From Clostridiales bacterium (GTDB lineage Bacteria > Bacillota_A > Clostridia > Oscillospirales > Oscillospiraceae), in the NCBI GenBank assembly GCA_022777455.1, contig JALFGI010000191.1, forward strand, positions 1-15,344: a stretch of 15,344 nt of DNA, in the 5' to 3' direction. How positions within the stretch are numbered: position 1 is the first letter of the stretch; each line of letters opens with the position of its first letter. The position numbers and the translations under genes are program-made. Under the pieces are notes generated by a model that saw only the letters and a program-made list of their open reading frames with translations, searched no databases and was not told where the DNA came from. This document shows positions 1-6,799 of this stretch, in pieces.

Positions 1-48
1 TGACTGAGAGGGTGCCGCAGTAAGATAATAGCAGACGAAATCGATGTA

Positions 49-105
49 TTGCCCTCTCAGTCTGCCCCTTACGGGGCAGCCAGCTCCCCCAGAGGGGGAG
101 CCAAG
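49..105. repeat. Two-hairpin GC-rich interspersed repeat
   Basis: Two perfect hairpins lie side by side. CTGCCCC (62-68) pairs with GGGGCAG (73-79) around TTAC, and GCTCCCCC (83-90) pairs with GGGGGAGC (94-101) around AGA. They are preceded by CCCTCTCAGTC (52-62). The first bases of the window (2-12, GACTGAGAGGG) are the reverse complement of that same 11-mer, so the cut-off end of a second, inverted copy may lie at the window edge. From memory, repeats of the type CCCTCTCAGTC + hairpin + hairpin + GCCAAG recur between genes in gut Clostridia. There is no coding potential. Neither hairpin is followed by a T-run, so they are not obvious terminators. Confidence 0.7.
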
Positions 106-175
106 TGGTGCGTCGGTTCCGGTACGCTAAATTACAATTTATCGACGTACCAAGCCGGACCGATACACACACCAC
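105..175. repeat. ~70-bp imperfect palindrome
   Basis: The two halves of this AT/GC-mixed stretch are imperfect inverted copies. GTGGTG (105-110) matches CACCAC (170-175), TCGG (113-116) matches CCGA (160-163), GTACG (122-126) matches CGTAC (146-150), and TAAATT (128-133) matches AATTTA (136-141). A transcript would fold into one long, mismatched stem. It directly abuts the two-hairpin repeat, so both may belong to one compound mobile or REP-like element. I see no open frame with convincing content and no known riboswitch signature. Confidence 0.55.
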
Positions 176-220
176 ACTCCTTGCAGCTACCGGAATATTT
201 ACCCGTTTTTCCGGTTTCCC

Positions 221-256
221 GGCAATATTTTTGTGTGGAACAGAAAAAATATTGCC
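221..256. promoter_or_regulatory. 12-bp perfect inverted repeat upstream of gpmI promoter
   Basis: GGCAATATTTTT (221-232) and AAAAATATTGCC (245-256) are exact reverse complements separated by 12 nt. The right arm ends 15 nt before the predicted -35 box of the gpmI promoter. This placement and the AT-rich arms suit a protein-binding operator. A terminator for a gene left of the window is less likely because no T-run follows the right arm. A shorter 7-bp inverted pair, ACCGGAA (189-195) and TTCCGGT (209-215), lies just upstream. The regulator is unknown. Confidence 0.45.
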
Positions 257-271
257 CATACAAAATAATGG

Positions 272-300
272 TTGTAAGTTGGAAGAAAATGATGTAAAAT
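272..300 (+). promoter_or_regulatory. Predicted SigA-type promoter of gpmI
   Basis: A TTGTAA -35 box (272-277) is separated by exactly 17 bp from a TAAAAT -10 box (295-300). Transcription would start near 306-308 and give a leader of about 50 nt before the gpmI ribosome binding site at 343-347. It probably drives gpmI, the Asp23 gene and the yloV-like gene, since no terminator or clear promoter is seen between them. Confidence 0.6.
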
Positions 301-355
301 GTTAGAAGTATCTTTGCGTCAATTCCGCGATATTTTCGTTTTGGAGGTTATAATA

Positions 356-1918
356 ATGGAAAAACCCATTGTACTTGTAATTATGGACGGCGTCGGCAAG
401 GGTGACGGCGGCAGCGGCGACGCCGTGGCCGTGGCCAAGACCCCTACGCTGGATCATCTGTTCGCCACCTGCCCCTACACCTGGCTGAAAGCCCATGGCA
501 CCGCCGTCGGCCTGCCCTCCGATGAGGACATGGGCAACTCCGAGGTGGGTCACAATGCCCTGGGCTGTGGTCAGGTCTACTCCCAGGGTGCCAAGCTGGT
601 GGGCGAGAGCATCGAAAACGGCGTGCTCTTCTCATCTTCTACCTGGAAGAACCTGGTGGCCAACGCCAAGGAAGGCCGCGCCATGCACTTTTTGGGCCTG
701 CTGTCCGACGGCAACGTCCACTCCAACATCTCTCACCTCATCGCCCTGCTGCGGCAGGCCCACGCTGAGGGCGTGAAGAAAGCCTACTGCCACATTCTGC
801 TGGACGGCCGTGACGTGCCCGCCACCTCCGCTCTGGAGTATGTGGGTCAGCTGGAAGATGTGCTTTCCGAGCTGAATACCGAAGGCTGCGACTATGCCAT
901 TGCCTCCGGCGGCGGCCGTATGCAGATCACCATGGACCGGTACGAGGCCAACTGGGGTATGGTGGAAAAGGGTTGGCGCACCCATGTCCAGGGCCAGGGC
1001 CGGATGTTCGCTTCCGCCAAGGAAGCCATCGAAACCTACCGGGCCGAGACCGGCTGCATCGACCAGGACCTGCCTGCCTTCGTGGTGGCCCGGAACGGCG
1101 AACCTGTTGCGAAAATCGCGAATGGTGACAGCGTGAGTCTGTTCAACTTCCGTGGCGATCGTGCCCAGGAGATTTCCCTGGCCTTCGACCGGAAGGAGTT
1201 TGATCACTTCGACCGTGGCGACTACACCGGTGTCATGTTCGCCGGCATGCTGCAGTACGACGGCGACCTGAAGATTCCCGAGCACTACCTGGTTCAGCCC
1301 CCCGTCATCAAGAACACCCTCACCGAGCGTCTGTGCCAGGCCGGCATCCACGAGTATGCCCTGTCCGAGACCCAGAAGTACGGCCACGTCACCTATTTCT
1401 GGAACGGCAACCGCTCCGGCAAGGTGGACGAAAATCTGGAAGTCTACGAGGAGATTCCCTCCGACGTGATTCCCTTCGAACAGGCTCCTGCCATGAAGTC
1501 CAAAGAAATCACCGAGAAGATGGTGGAGAATATGGCGTCCGGCAAGTTCCAGTTCCTGCGCTGCAACTACCCCAACGGCGACATGGTCGGCCACACCGGC
1601 GTGATGGAAGCTGTCGTCACCGCCATGGAATGTGTGGATGCCAGTCTGAAGCAGATTCTGGACGCCGCCGACAAGTACGGCTACACCGTTCTGATCACCG
1701 CCGACCACGGCAATGCCGATCAGATGACCGAAACCAAGAAGGGCAAAACCTCCGTCCGTACCGCCCACTCCCTGAACCCCGTCCCCTTCATCATCTACGA
1801 CAAGGATCACGATTGGGTCATCAAGGAAGGCAGCTACGGCCTGGCCAATGTGGCTCCCACCATCGTGAAGATGATGGGCCTGTCCATTCCCGACTGCTGG
1901 GAGCAGAGCATGGTCTGA
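356..1918 (+). CDS. gpmI: 2,3-bisphosphoglycerate-independent phosphoglycerate mutase
   Basis: This cytosolic glycolytic enzyme interconverts 3- and 2-phosphoglycerate through a phosphoserine intermediate and two metal ions. The 520-residue product is close to the usual ~510. The alkaline-phosphatase-like start carries D11 (IMDG). The catalytic serine is S62 in MGNSEVGHN, the same number as in the Geobacillus enzyme. The substrate-binding DGRD is at 150-153, FNFRGDRAQE follows at about 261-270, and the metal-binding ITADHGNAD lies in the C-terminal third. The ATG at 356 is chosen because GGAGG (343-347) sits 8 nt upstream and the family begins at MxKP. An in-frame ATG at 299 would add 19 unrelated residues and lies inside the predicted promoter. 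It is the first gene of a likely three-gene unit, with 37 nt to the next gene. Confidence 0.96.
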   Translation: MEKPIVLVIMDGVGKGDGGSGDAVAVAKTPTLDHLFATCPYTWLKAHGTAVGLPSDEDMGNSEVGHNALGCGQVYSQGAKLVGESIENGVLFSSSTWKNLVANAKEGRAMHFLGLLSDGNVHSNISHLIALLRQAHAEGVKKAYCHILLDGRDVPATSALEYVGQLEDVLSELNTEGCDYAIASGGGRMQITMDRYEANWGMVEKGWRTHVQGQGRMFASAKEAIETYRAETGCIDQDLPAFVVARNGEPVAKIANGDSVSLFNFRGDRAQEISLAFDRKEFDHFDRGDYTGVMFAGMLQYDGDLKIPEHYLVQPPVIKNTLTERLCQAGIHEYALSETQKYGHVTYFWNGNRSGKVDENLEVYEEIPSDVIPFEQAPAMKSKEITEKMVENMASGKFQFLRCNYPNGDMVGHTGVMEAVVTAMECVDASLKQILDAADKYGYTVLITADHGNADQMTETKKGKTSVRTAHSLNPVPFIIYDKDHDWVIKEGSYGLANVAPTIVKMMGLSIPDCWEQSMV

Positions 1919-1955
1919 TCGCCCCAGCCACTTCTAAATTGAGGAGGATTTCACT

Positions 1956-2309
1956 ATGATCCGACATGATAACGAAAGCGGCAGCATCACCGTCACCGAC
2001 AGCGTCTACACCGACATCGTGGGCACCGCCGCCGCCAACTGCTTCGGCGTGAAGGGCATGGCCGCCCGTTCCGTGAAGGACGGACTGTACCACCTGCTCC
2101 GCAAGGAGTCCGTGGGCAAGGGCGTGCTGGTCACCTTCAACGAGGATTCCACCATCTCCATTGACCTGCACATCGTGGTGGACGGCGGCGTGAATCTGTC
2201 CGCCGTGGGTGCATCTATTATTTCCGAGGTCCGTTATGTGGTTGCCAAGTGCACCGGCACGGAGGTTCGTGCCGTCAATGTGTACGTCGACTCCATGATG
2301 ATCGATTGA
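1956..2309 (+). CDS. Asp23/Gls24 family envelope stress response protein
   Basis: This 117-residue protein matches the Asp23/Gls24 (YloU-like) family: an N-terminal G(S)ITVTDSVYTDIVGTAA-type strand-helix, a central GVLVTF...ISIDLHIVVDGGVNL strand pair, and a C-terminal AVNVYVDSM strand. No signal peptide or membrane segment is visible. In Bacillus the homologue YloU is encoded next to YloV, and here too it directly precedes the yloV-like gene (19-nt gap), which supports the assignment. Asp23 of Staphylococcus associates with the membrane and affects cell-envelope stress, but the molecular role is poorly defined. GAGGAGG (1941-1947) lies 8 nt before the ATG. Coupling with gpmI upstream is probably lineage-specific operon arrangement. 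Confidence 0.92.
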   Translation: MIRHDNESGSITVTDSVYTDIVGTAAANCFGVKGMAARSVKDGLYHLLRKESVGKGVLVTFNEDSTISIDLHIVVDGGVNLSAVGASIISEVRYVVAKCTGTEVRAVNVYVDSMMID

Positions 2310-2328
2310 GAAACGGAGGATAATACAA

Positions 2329-3960
2329 TTGAGGCAAACCATTAACGGGGCCGATCTTCGCCGGATGATCATCAGCGCTGCCGCTTCCATTGAAATTCAC
2401 AAGCAGGCCCTGAACGAGCTGAACGTCTTCCCGGTTCCCGACGGCGATACCGGCACCAATATGTCCATGACCATCAATTCCGCCGCGGCAGACCTGCGCA
2501 AGTCCGAGGATCCGGACCTGTACGGCGCTTCCAAGGTGGCTGCTTCCGCCATGCTGCGGGGTGCCAGAGGCAACTCCGGCGTGATTCTCTCCCTGCTGTT
2601 CCGGGGACTGTCCAAGGCCCTGAAGGGCTCCGAGGTGGCCGACGGTGTGCTGTGGGCCCAGGCCCTGCAGAGCGGCGTGGATGCCGCCTACAAGGCGGTG
2701 ATGAAGCCCGCTGAGGGCACCATTCTCACCGTGGCCCGTCTGGCCGCCGCCAAGGCATATGAAGCCTCCCAGGAGAACAACTACATTGAGTTCGTCCAGG
2801 AGGCCGCCATTGAGGAGGCCAAGATCGCCCTGGCCAACACCGTGAACCAGAACCCCGTGCTGAAAATGGCCGGCGTCGTGGATGCCGGCGGCAAGGGCTG
2901 GCTGCTGGCACTGGAGGCCATGCTCTGCGCCCTGCGGGGTGAAGACATCGTCGCTCCCGAGGGCGGCGAGACTGCCGAGACCAAGGAGCAGGCCGATTTC
3001 TCCGATTTCAATACCGAGGACATCACCTTTACCTACTGCACCGAGTTCATCATCTCCCGGGAGAATCAGAACGACCCCGAGAAGCTGCGCCAGTTCCTCA
3101 GCAGCATCGGTGACAGTCTGGTGCTGGTGGACGACGAAGAGATCATCAAGGTTCACGTCCACACCAACGATCCCGGCCGTGCCCTCCATGAAGCCATTGA
3201 GTATGGCTCCTTCGTCACCGTGAAGGTGGAGAACATGCGCCTGCAGCACACCGAGAAGGTAATGAGCGAGAAGGAACTGGCACCCAAGATTGCCGAGCCT
3301 GAGAAGCCCATTGGCGTTGTTTCCGTGTGCGCCGGTGCCGGTCTTGCCGACGTGTTCACCAACCTGGGCGTGGACGCCATCATCTCCGGCGGCCAGACCA
3401 TGAACCCCAGCACCCAGGACATTCTGGAGGCTGTGAACAAGGTTCCCGCCGAGACCGTGTTTGTGCTGCCCAACAACAAGAACATCATCATGGCCGCCCA
3501 GCAGGTGGATGCTCTGACGCCCAAGAACGTGGTCGTGATTTCCAGCAAGACCGTGCCACAGGGCGTGACCGCCATGCTGAGCTACAATCCTGAGGGCAGC
3601 GTGGAAGAGAATACCGAGGCCATGACCGAGGCTCTGGGTTCCGTAGACACCATGCAGATCACCTACGCCGCCCGAAACTCCGATTTTGACGGCTACGACA
3701 TCCACGAGGGTGACTATCTGGCCATGTTCGGCAGTGCCCTCTTCGGCACCAGCCAGGACATCAAAGTTCTGCTGAAAAGTCTGGCCGAAAAGGTGCGGGA
3801 TGACGGCAGAGAGTATATCACCATCTACTACGGCTGCGACATCAAGGAAAAGCACGCCCAGAAGGCAGCCGACCTGTTTGCCGACATCTGCCCCAACGCG
3901 GAAATCAGCCTGATCAACGGCGGTCAGCCGGTGTACTATTACCTGATCTCCGCCGAATAA
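2329..3960 (+). CDS. yloV: DhaL/DAK2-domain protein, YloV/FakA-like (putative fatty acid kinase subunit)
   Basis: This 543-residue protein has the three-part build of YloV/FakA. The N-terminal DhaL (DAK2) nucleotide-binding domain has the metal-binding Asp motif NVFPVPDGDTGTNMS (D38, D40) and the phosphate-binding loop GARGNSGVILS at 78-88. A middle domain (~205-310) contains a conserved IIKVHVHTNDPG stretch. The C-terminal domain has GGQTMNPS and VLPNNKNI motifs. In Staphylococcus FakA phosphorylates fatty acids presented by FakB (DegV family) proteins. The same role is inferred here, and no FakB gene is in the window. The start is TTG at 2329, supported by GGAGGA (2315-2320) 8 nt upstream and by MRQTINGADLRRM matching the family N-terminus. 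The Asp23 gene ends 19 nt before it and a strong terminator follows. Confidence 0.92.
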   Translation: MRQTINGADLRRMIISAAASIEIHKQALNELNVFPVPDGDTGTNMSMTINSAAADLRKSEDPDLYGASKVAASAMLRGARGNSGVILSLLFRGLSKALKGSEVADGVLWAQALQSGVDAAYKAVMKPAEGTILTVARLAAAKAYEASQENNYIEFVQEAAIEEAKIALANTVNQNPVLKMAGVVDAGGKGWLLALEAMLCALRGEDIVAPEGGETAETKEQADFSDFNTEDITFTYCTEFIISRENQNDPEKLRQFLSSIGDSLVLVDDEEIIKVHVHTNDPGRALHEAIEYGSFVTVKVENMRLQHTEKVMSEKELAPKIAEPEKPIGVVSVCAGAGLADVFTNLGVDAIISGGQTMNPSTQDILEAVNKVPAETVFVLPNNKNIIMAAQQVDALTPKNVVVISSKTVPQGVTAMLSYNPEGSVEENTEAMTEALGSVDTMQITYAARNSDFDGYDIHEGDYLAMFGSALFGTSQDIKVLLKSLAEKVRDDGREYITIYYGCDIKEKHAQKAADLFADICPNAEISLINGGQPVYYYLISAE

Positions 3961-3972
3961 CCCATACCGCTG

Positions 3973-4013
3973 AAAAACCCGCTGTACATACCGTCAGCGG
4001 GTTTTTGGTTTTT
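3973..4013 (+). terminator. Strong intrinsic terminator after yloV-like gene
   Basis: A perfect 12-bp stem, AAAAACCCGCTG (3973-3984) with CAGCGGGTTTTT (3995-4006), has a 10-nt loop. The T-run is part of the right arm and continues as GGTTTTT to 4013. It starts 12 nt after the yloV-like stop codon and should end the gpmI-asp23-yloV transcript. The symmetrical A-run could also give some termination on the other strand. Confidence 0.9.
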
Positions 4014-4027
4014 CCCTAAAAGAACTG

Positions 4028-4036
4028 TGGTATCAT
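4028..4036 (+). promoter_or_regulatory. Predicted extended -10 promoter of the YihY-type gene
   Basis: TGG followed by TATCAT (4031-4036) forms an extended -10 element just after the terminator. The -35 position 17 bp upstream (GTTTTT, 4008-4013) is weak, as is usual for extended -10 promoters. It lies 53 nt before the ATG at 4090. The arrangement suggests the gene is transcribed independently of the upstream operon. Confidence 0.45.
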
Positions 4037-4089
4037 AGAATTGATACCGTATGCAGCATTATCCCGTTCCATCCGGAAAGGAGGAATCC

Positions 4090-4917
4090 ATGAAAAATCA
4101 TTCTCTCCTGTTTCAAAAGCTGGAAGCCGGCATTCGTTGGCTTTCCTCCGTTCATATTCCTCATCTGGCGGCAAACACAGGCTACTTCATCATCCTGTCC
4201 GTCTTCCCTGCCCTGCTGCTGATTCTCAGCGGGCTGCGGTTCACCGGCTTGTCCGTGGACACCCTGCTGGATATTCTGGGCATGGTGCTTCCTCAGGCCC
4301 TGATGGGCACCGCCCGGGAGCTGGTGTACAGTGTGTACGAGAATGCCTCCGGCGCGGTGGCGGGCCTGAGCGCCCTGACGGCCCTGTGGTCTTCCAGCCG
4401 GGGGGTTTACGGATTGCTGGTGGGACTGAACACCATCTACGGTGTGTCCGAGGACCGGGGGTATTTCTACACCCGGGCCATCAGCATTCTCTATACCTTT
4501 GCCTTTGAAGTGGTGATCCTGCTGACCCTTGTGCTCCATGTGTTTGGCGGTACCCTTGCCTCCTTCTTCCAGGGGATTCCCAATCCTGCCATCCAGAAGC
4601 TGATGAACATTCTGGATCTTCGCTTCGGGGTTCTTCTGGTACTGCAAAGCCTGCTGTTCACCCTGATGTTCATGATCTTCCCCAACCGGCGCAACGGCTT
4701 CTGGGAGAGTCTGCCCGGCGGGCTGTTCGCCTGCATTGGATGGATGCTGTTTTCCAACCTGTATTCCCTCTATGTGACCCATTTCCCCAGCTACGCCAAC
4801 ATCTACGGCTCGGTGTATGCCATTGCCATCAGTATGCTGTGGCTGTACTGCTGCCTGGAAATCATCTTCTTCGGCGGCGCCCTGAATCGGCTGCTGATGA
4901 ACATGACAAAAAATTAA
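4090..4917 (+). CDS. YihY/virulence factor BrkB family membrane protein
   Basis: This 275-residue polytopic inner-membrane protein has about six hydrophobic segments (roughly 29-49, 88-110, 131-155, 178-198, 207-230, 242-265). The C-terminal signature of the YihY/BrkB family is clear: W218 then SLYVTHF...Y.NIYGSVYAI....LWLY....IIFFGGALN, ending in a short charged tail. The early segment ANTGYFIILSVFPALLL is also typical. The biochemical function of the family is not established, and it was once mislabelled as RNase BN. The ATG at 4090 is chosen because AAAGGAGG (4077-4084) lies 5 nt upstream. The in-frame ATG at 4051 would include the ribosome binding site in the coding region. It lies between two predicted promoters and so appears monocistronic. 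Confidence 0.9.
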   Translation: MKNHSLLFQKLEAGIRWLSSVHIPHLAANTGYFIILSVFPALLLILSGLRFTGLSVDTLLDILGMVLPQALMGTARELVYSVYENASGAVAGLSALTALWSSSRGVYGLLVGLNTIYGVSEDRGYFYTRAISILYTFAFEVVILLTLVLHVFGGTLASFFQGIPNPAIQKLMNILDLRFGVLLVLQSLLFTLMFMIFPNRRNGFWESLPGGLFACIGWMLFSNLYSLYVTHFPSYANIYGSVYAIAISMLWLYCCLEIIFFGGALNRLLMNMTKN

Positions 4918-4929
4918 GAAAAATGCCAC

Positions 4930-4959
4930 TTGTTTATCCCCTGTTCACAGGTGTATGAT
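4930..4959 (+). promoter_or_regulatory. Predicted SigA-type promoter of the DUF5685/J-domain unit
   Basis: A TTGTTT -35 box (4930-4935) and a TATGAT -10 box (4954-4959) are spaced by 18 bp, 13 nt after the YihY-type stop codon. The -10 contains the ATG at 4955, which therefore cannot be the translation start of the next gene. The start would be downstream, at 4991 or, preferably, 5000. Confidence 0.55.
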
Positions 4960-4999
4960 AGAAAGAAAGAAAACTTGTAAATTTCTGGGGATGATTTCA

Positions 5000-5827
5000 G
5001 TGTTTGGATATGTCAACGCCAACTGGAAGGAGCTCTCCCAGGCCCAGCAGGAGCGCTACGGGTCGGTTTACTGCGGCATTTGCCGGAGTATCCGCCGGAA
5101 CGTTTCCACCTCGGCCCGGATTACACTGAGCTACGACATGGCATTTCTGGCTCTGCTTCACATGAGCCTGTACGAACCGGAGGAAAACACCGGGAAGAAC
5201 CGCTGCATGCTCCATTGGGTGCGGTCCAAGCCCTGGGTGGAGAACCCTTATGTGGACTATGCGGCGGATATGAACGTGGCCCTGGCCTACTACAAGGCCC
5301 AGGATGACGATCAGGACGAAGGCAAAGCCTCCGCCAGGCTGCTGCGCAAATCTCTGGAGTCCCATCTGCAGCGCATCCGGGAGCAGTGGCCAAGGCAGTG
5401 CCAGGCCATGGAGCGCTGTATGGAAGAGCTGTCCCGGCTGGAAAGGGAAAACACCGCCAACCCGGACCTGCCTGCCTCCTGCTTTGGCCGGCTGATGGCG
5501 GAGCTGATGGTCTGCCGGGAGGATCAGTGGGCCCCGGAGCTGCGGAGCCTGGGCTTCTCCCTGGGCCGGTTCATCTACCTGGCGGACGCCATGCTGGACT
5601 ACGACCGGGACAAACGAAAGAAGCAATTTAACCCCTTCCTCGCCATGGGCCAGGAGAAGGATCCCCAAAAATGGGAAGAATATCTGGTGCTGGCCATGGC
5701 CCGCTGCACCGAAAGCTACGAAAAGCTCCCCCTGGTGCAGGACAAGCCGCTGCTGGACAACATTCTCTACAGCGGCGTCTGGGTACAATACAGAGGGAAG
5801 ATGAAGAAGGAGGAGCCAAATGGTTGA
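5000..5827 (+). CDS. DUF5685 family protein
   Basis: The 275-residue product resembles the DUF5685 family found in Clostridia, whose members start MFGYV and carry a VYCGICR-type motif (here Y24-C-G-I-C-R29). It has no signal peptide or membrane helices and is predicted largely alpha-helical. Two Asp-rich motifs stand out: DDDQDE at 102-107 (a literal DDxxD) and [12 protein letters not shown] at 193-204 followed by NPF at 211-213. Their spacing recalls class I isoprenoid synthases, but this is only a hypothesis. GTG 5000 is chosen as the start because it yields MFGYV and has GGGG (4987-4990) 9 nt upstream. ATG 4991 would place that run immediately next to the start codon. The gene overlaps the following J-domain gene by 8 nt, so the two are probably translationally coupled. 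Confidence 0.72.
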   Translation: MFGYVNANWKELSQAQQERYGSVYCGICRSIRRNVSTSARITLSYDMAFLALLHMSLYEPEENTGKNRCMLHWVRSKPWVENPYVDYAADMNVALAYYKAQDDDQDEGKASARLLRKSLESHLQRIREQWPRQCQAMERCMEELSRLERENTANPDLPASCFGRLMAELMVCREDQWAPELRSLGFSLGRFIYLADAMLDYDRDKRKKQFNPFLAMGQEKDPQKWEEYLVLAMARCTESYEKLPLVQDKPLLDNILYSGVWVQYRGKMKKEEPNG

Positions 5828-6482
5828 TGATCCTTACAAGGTGCTGGGTCTGCCCCGCAACGCCAGCGACGAAGACGTAAAGCGGGCCTACCGGGCGCTT
5901 GCGAAAAAATACCACCCTGACCTGAACCCCGGCGACCAGGAGGCCGCCCGGAAAATGAAGGAGGTCAACGAGGCCTACGACCAGATCAAGAACCCTGAGA
6001 AGTACGCCCGCCAGCCTGGTTCCGGCGGCAGCCCTTATGGAAATCCCTATGGCAACCCCTACGGCGGCTATGGCTACGGCGGCTACCAGGAGCGCCAGTA
6101 CCAGTCCTCCGGCGACCAGTACCAGACCTCGGCTGAGCAGTACATCCGTTTCCACCGGTGGTCCGAGGCGCTGAACGCCCTGCAAAACAGCCAGAACCGG
6201 AACGCCCGGTGGTACTACCTCAGCGCCCTGGCCAATGACGGCCTGGGCAACCAGGTCACCGCTCTGGAGCATATGCGCAAGGCCGTGAGCATGGAGCCGG
6301 ACAATCAGGAATACCTGTGGGCGCTGAACCGGCTGGAAAACGGCGGCAGCGCCTATCGCCAGCAGGCCGGCAATTTCGGCGGGTTCACCTTTGGCGGCAG
6401 CCCCTGCGGCAGCCTGTGCATCTGCTATCTGATGCAGCTGTTCTGCTGCGGCGGCCATGTGCCGTTCTTCTTCTGCTGCTGA
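5820..6482 (+). CDS. J-domain protein with helical-repeat region and Cys-rich tail
   Basis: This 220-residue protein begins with a J-domain (about 4-62) carrying the HPD signature at H32-P33-D34 within [12 protein letters not shown], so it should stimulate an Hsp70 (DnaK) ATPase. A flexible linker (65-90) is built of PYGNPYGN and GYGYGGY repeats. Residues ~103-172 look like a TPR-type helical hairpin repeat ([14 protein letters not shown], then [14 protein letters not shown] and [13 protein letters not shown]). The tail (193-220) is rich in Gly, Cys and Phe, with CC pairs including the very C-terminus. It lacks the G/F region, zinc fingers and substrate-binding domains of true DnaJ. AAGGAGGAG sits just before the ATG, and the start overlaps the DUF5685 stop by 8 nt. 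A partnership with the DUF5685 protein is inferred from this coupling. Confidence 0.88.
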   Translation: MVDDPYKVLGLPRNASDEDVKRAYRALAKKYHPDLNPGDQEAARKMKEVNEAYDQIKNPEKYARQPGSGGSPYGNPYGNPYGGYGYGGYQERQYQSSGDQYQTSAEQYIRFHRWSEALNALQNSQNRNARWYYLSALANDGLGNQVTALEHMRKAVSMEPDNQEYLWALNRLENGGSAYRQQAGNFGGFTFGGSPCGSLCICYLMQLFCCGGHVPFFFCC

Positions 6483-6577
6483 GGCGCGTATTTGTCGCGC
6501 AAACGATTGTGTGGCGAAAGATTTTTGATTTTTCGGTGCAATGAATGGAACCAGGTTTCGTGTATTGCCCAGCCAGC

Positions 6578-6603
6578 GTAGGGCGGGGTCTTGACCCCGC
6601 CGA
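6578..6603. repeat. Palindromic interspersed repeat, copy 1 (also terminator-like)
   Basis: This 26-bp unit contains GGCGGGGTC (6582-6590) and its complement GACCCCGCC (6593-6601), separated by TT, giving a very stable hairpin. It is followed on the forward strand by the T-rich stretch TTTTGGTTTTTG (from 6608), so it could terminate the DUF5685/J-domain transcript, although the T-rich part starts 6 nt after the stem. An exact inverted copy lies at 6717-6742. Repeats of the form GTAGGGCGGGGTC...GACCCCGCC are, from memory, common between genes in gut Clostridia. Confidence 0.7.
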
Positions 6604-6716
6604 CCCGGTTTTGGTTTTTGATTGGTGCGTTGAATGGTACCGTTTCCCGAATATCCACGAAAAAACGAAACGACATATGATTCCATTTATCCACCCTTGC
6701 AGATTTCGTTGCCTGA

Positions 6717-6742
6717 TCGGCGGGGTCAAGACCCCGCCCTAC
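6717..6742. repeat. Palindromic interspersed repeat, copy 2 (inverted)
   Basis: This 26-bp unit is the exact reverse complement of 6578-6603, with 113 bp between the two copies. Because each unit is itself a near-palindrome, only the outer GTA/TAC and CGA/TCG bases and the central TT/AA show the orientation. The whole 6578-6742 segment therefore has perfect 26-bp terminal inverted repeats. I see no gene in the 113-bp interior. The rest of the intergenic region (6483-6577 and 6743-6797) holds no supported gene either. Confidence 0.75.
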
Positions 6743-6760
6743 AAACTATATTTCATATAT

Positions 6761-6799
6761 AATACGCCCGGCTCCGGATGTGAAGTCGGGCGCGTTATT
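6761..6799 (-). terminator. Candidate weak terminator of the surface-protein operon
   Basis: On the reverse strand CGCCCG (6792-6787) pairs with CGGGCG (6770-6765). The stem can be extended by AATA/TATT after a 3-nt bulge and is followed by TATTATATATG. It overlaps the sortase stop codon. The stem is imperfect and the T-tract interrupted, so this is a tentative call. The palindromic repeat at 6717-6742, reached next by the transcript, may act as a backup. Confidence 0.35.

Noticed and set aside
49..175. CRISPR array or riboswitch in the gpmI leader
   Set aside because: No regularly spaced direct repeats with unique spacers are present, and no conserved riboswitch core was recognised. The structure is explained by inverted repeats lying upstream of the promoter.
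632..1810. Long reverse-strand open frame (392 codons) opposite gpmI
   Set aside because: It lies wholly antisense to a clear gpmI. Its Gly/Val/His/Leu-rich composition is typical of frames forced open by GC-rich codon bias, and it has no start signal or recognisable domain.
2275..3855. 526-codon reverse-strand open frame opposite the yloV-like gene
   Set aside because: It is an antisense shadow of a well-supported gene with matching motifs, ribosome binding site and terminator. Composition is low-complexity and no family is recognisable.
4955..4999. Upstream ATG start for the DUF5685-type gene
   Set aside because: This ATG lies inside the predicted -10 box TATGAT and would add residues not matching the MFGYV start expected for the family.
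6425..6729. Small reverse-strand open frames across the convergent intergenic region
   Set aside because: They read through the 26-bp palindromic repeat (giving a GVKTPPY-type peptide) and the end of the J-domain gene. They have no ribosome binding sites and are probably spurious repeat-derived frames.
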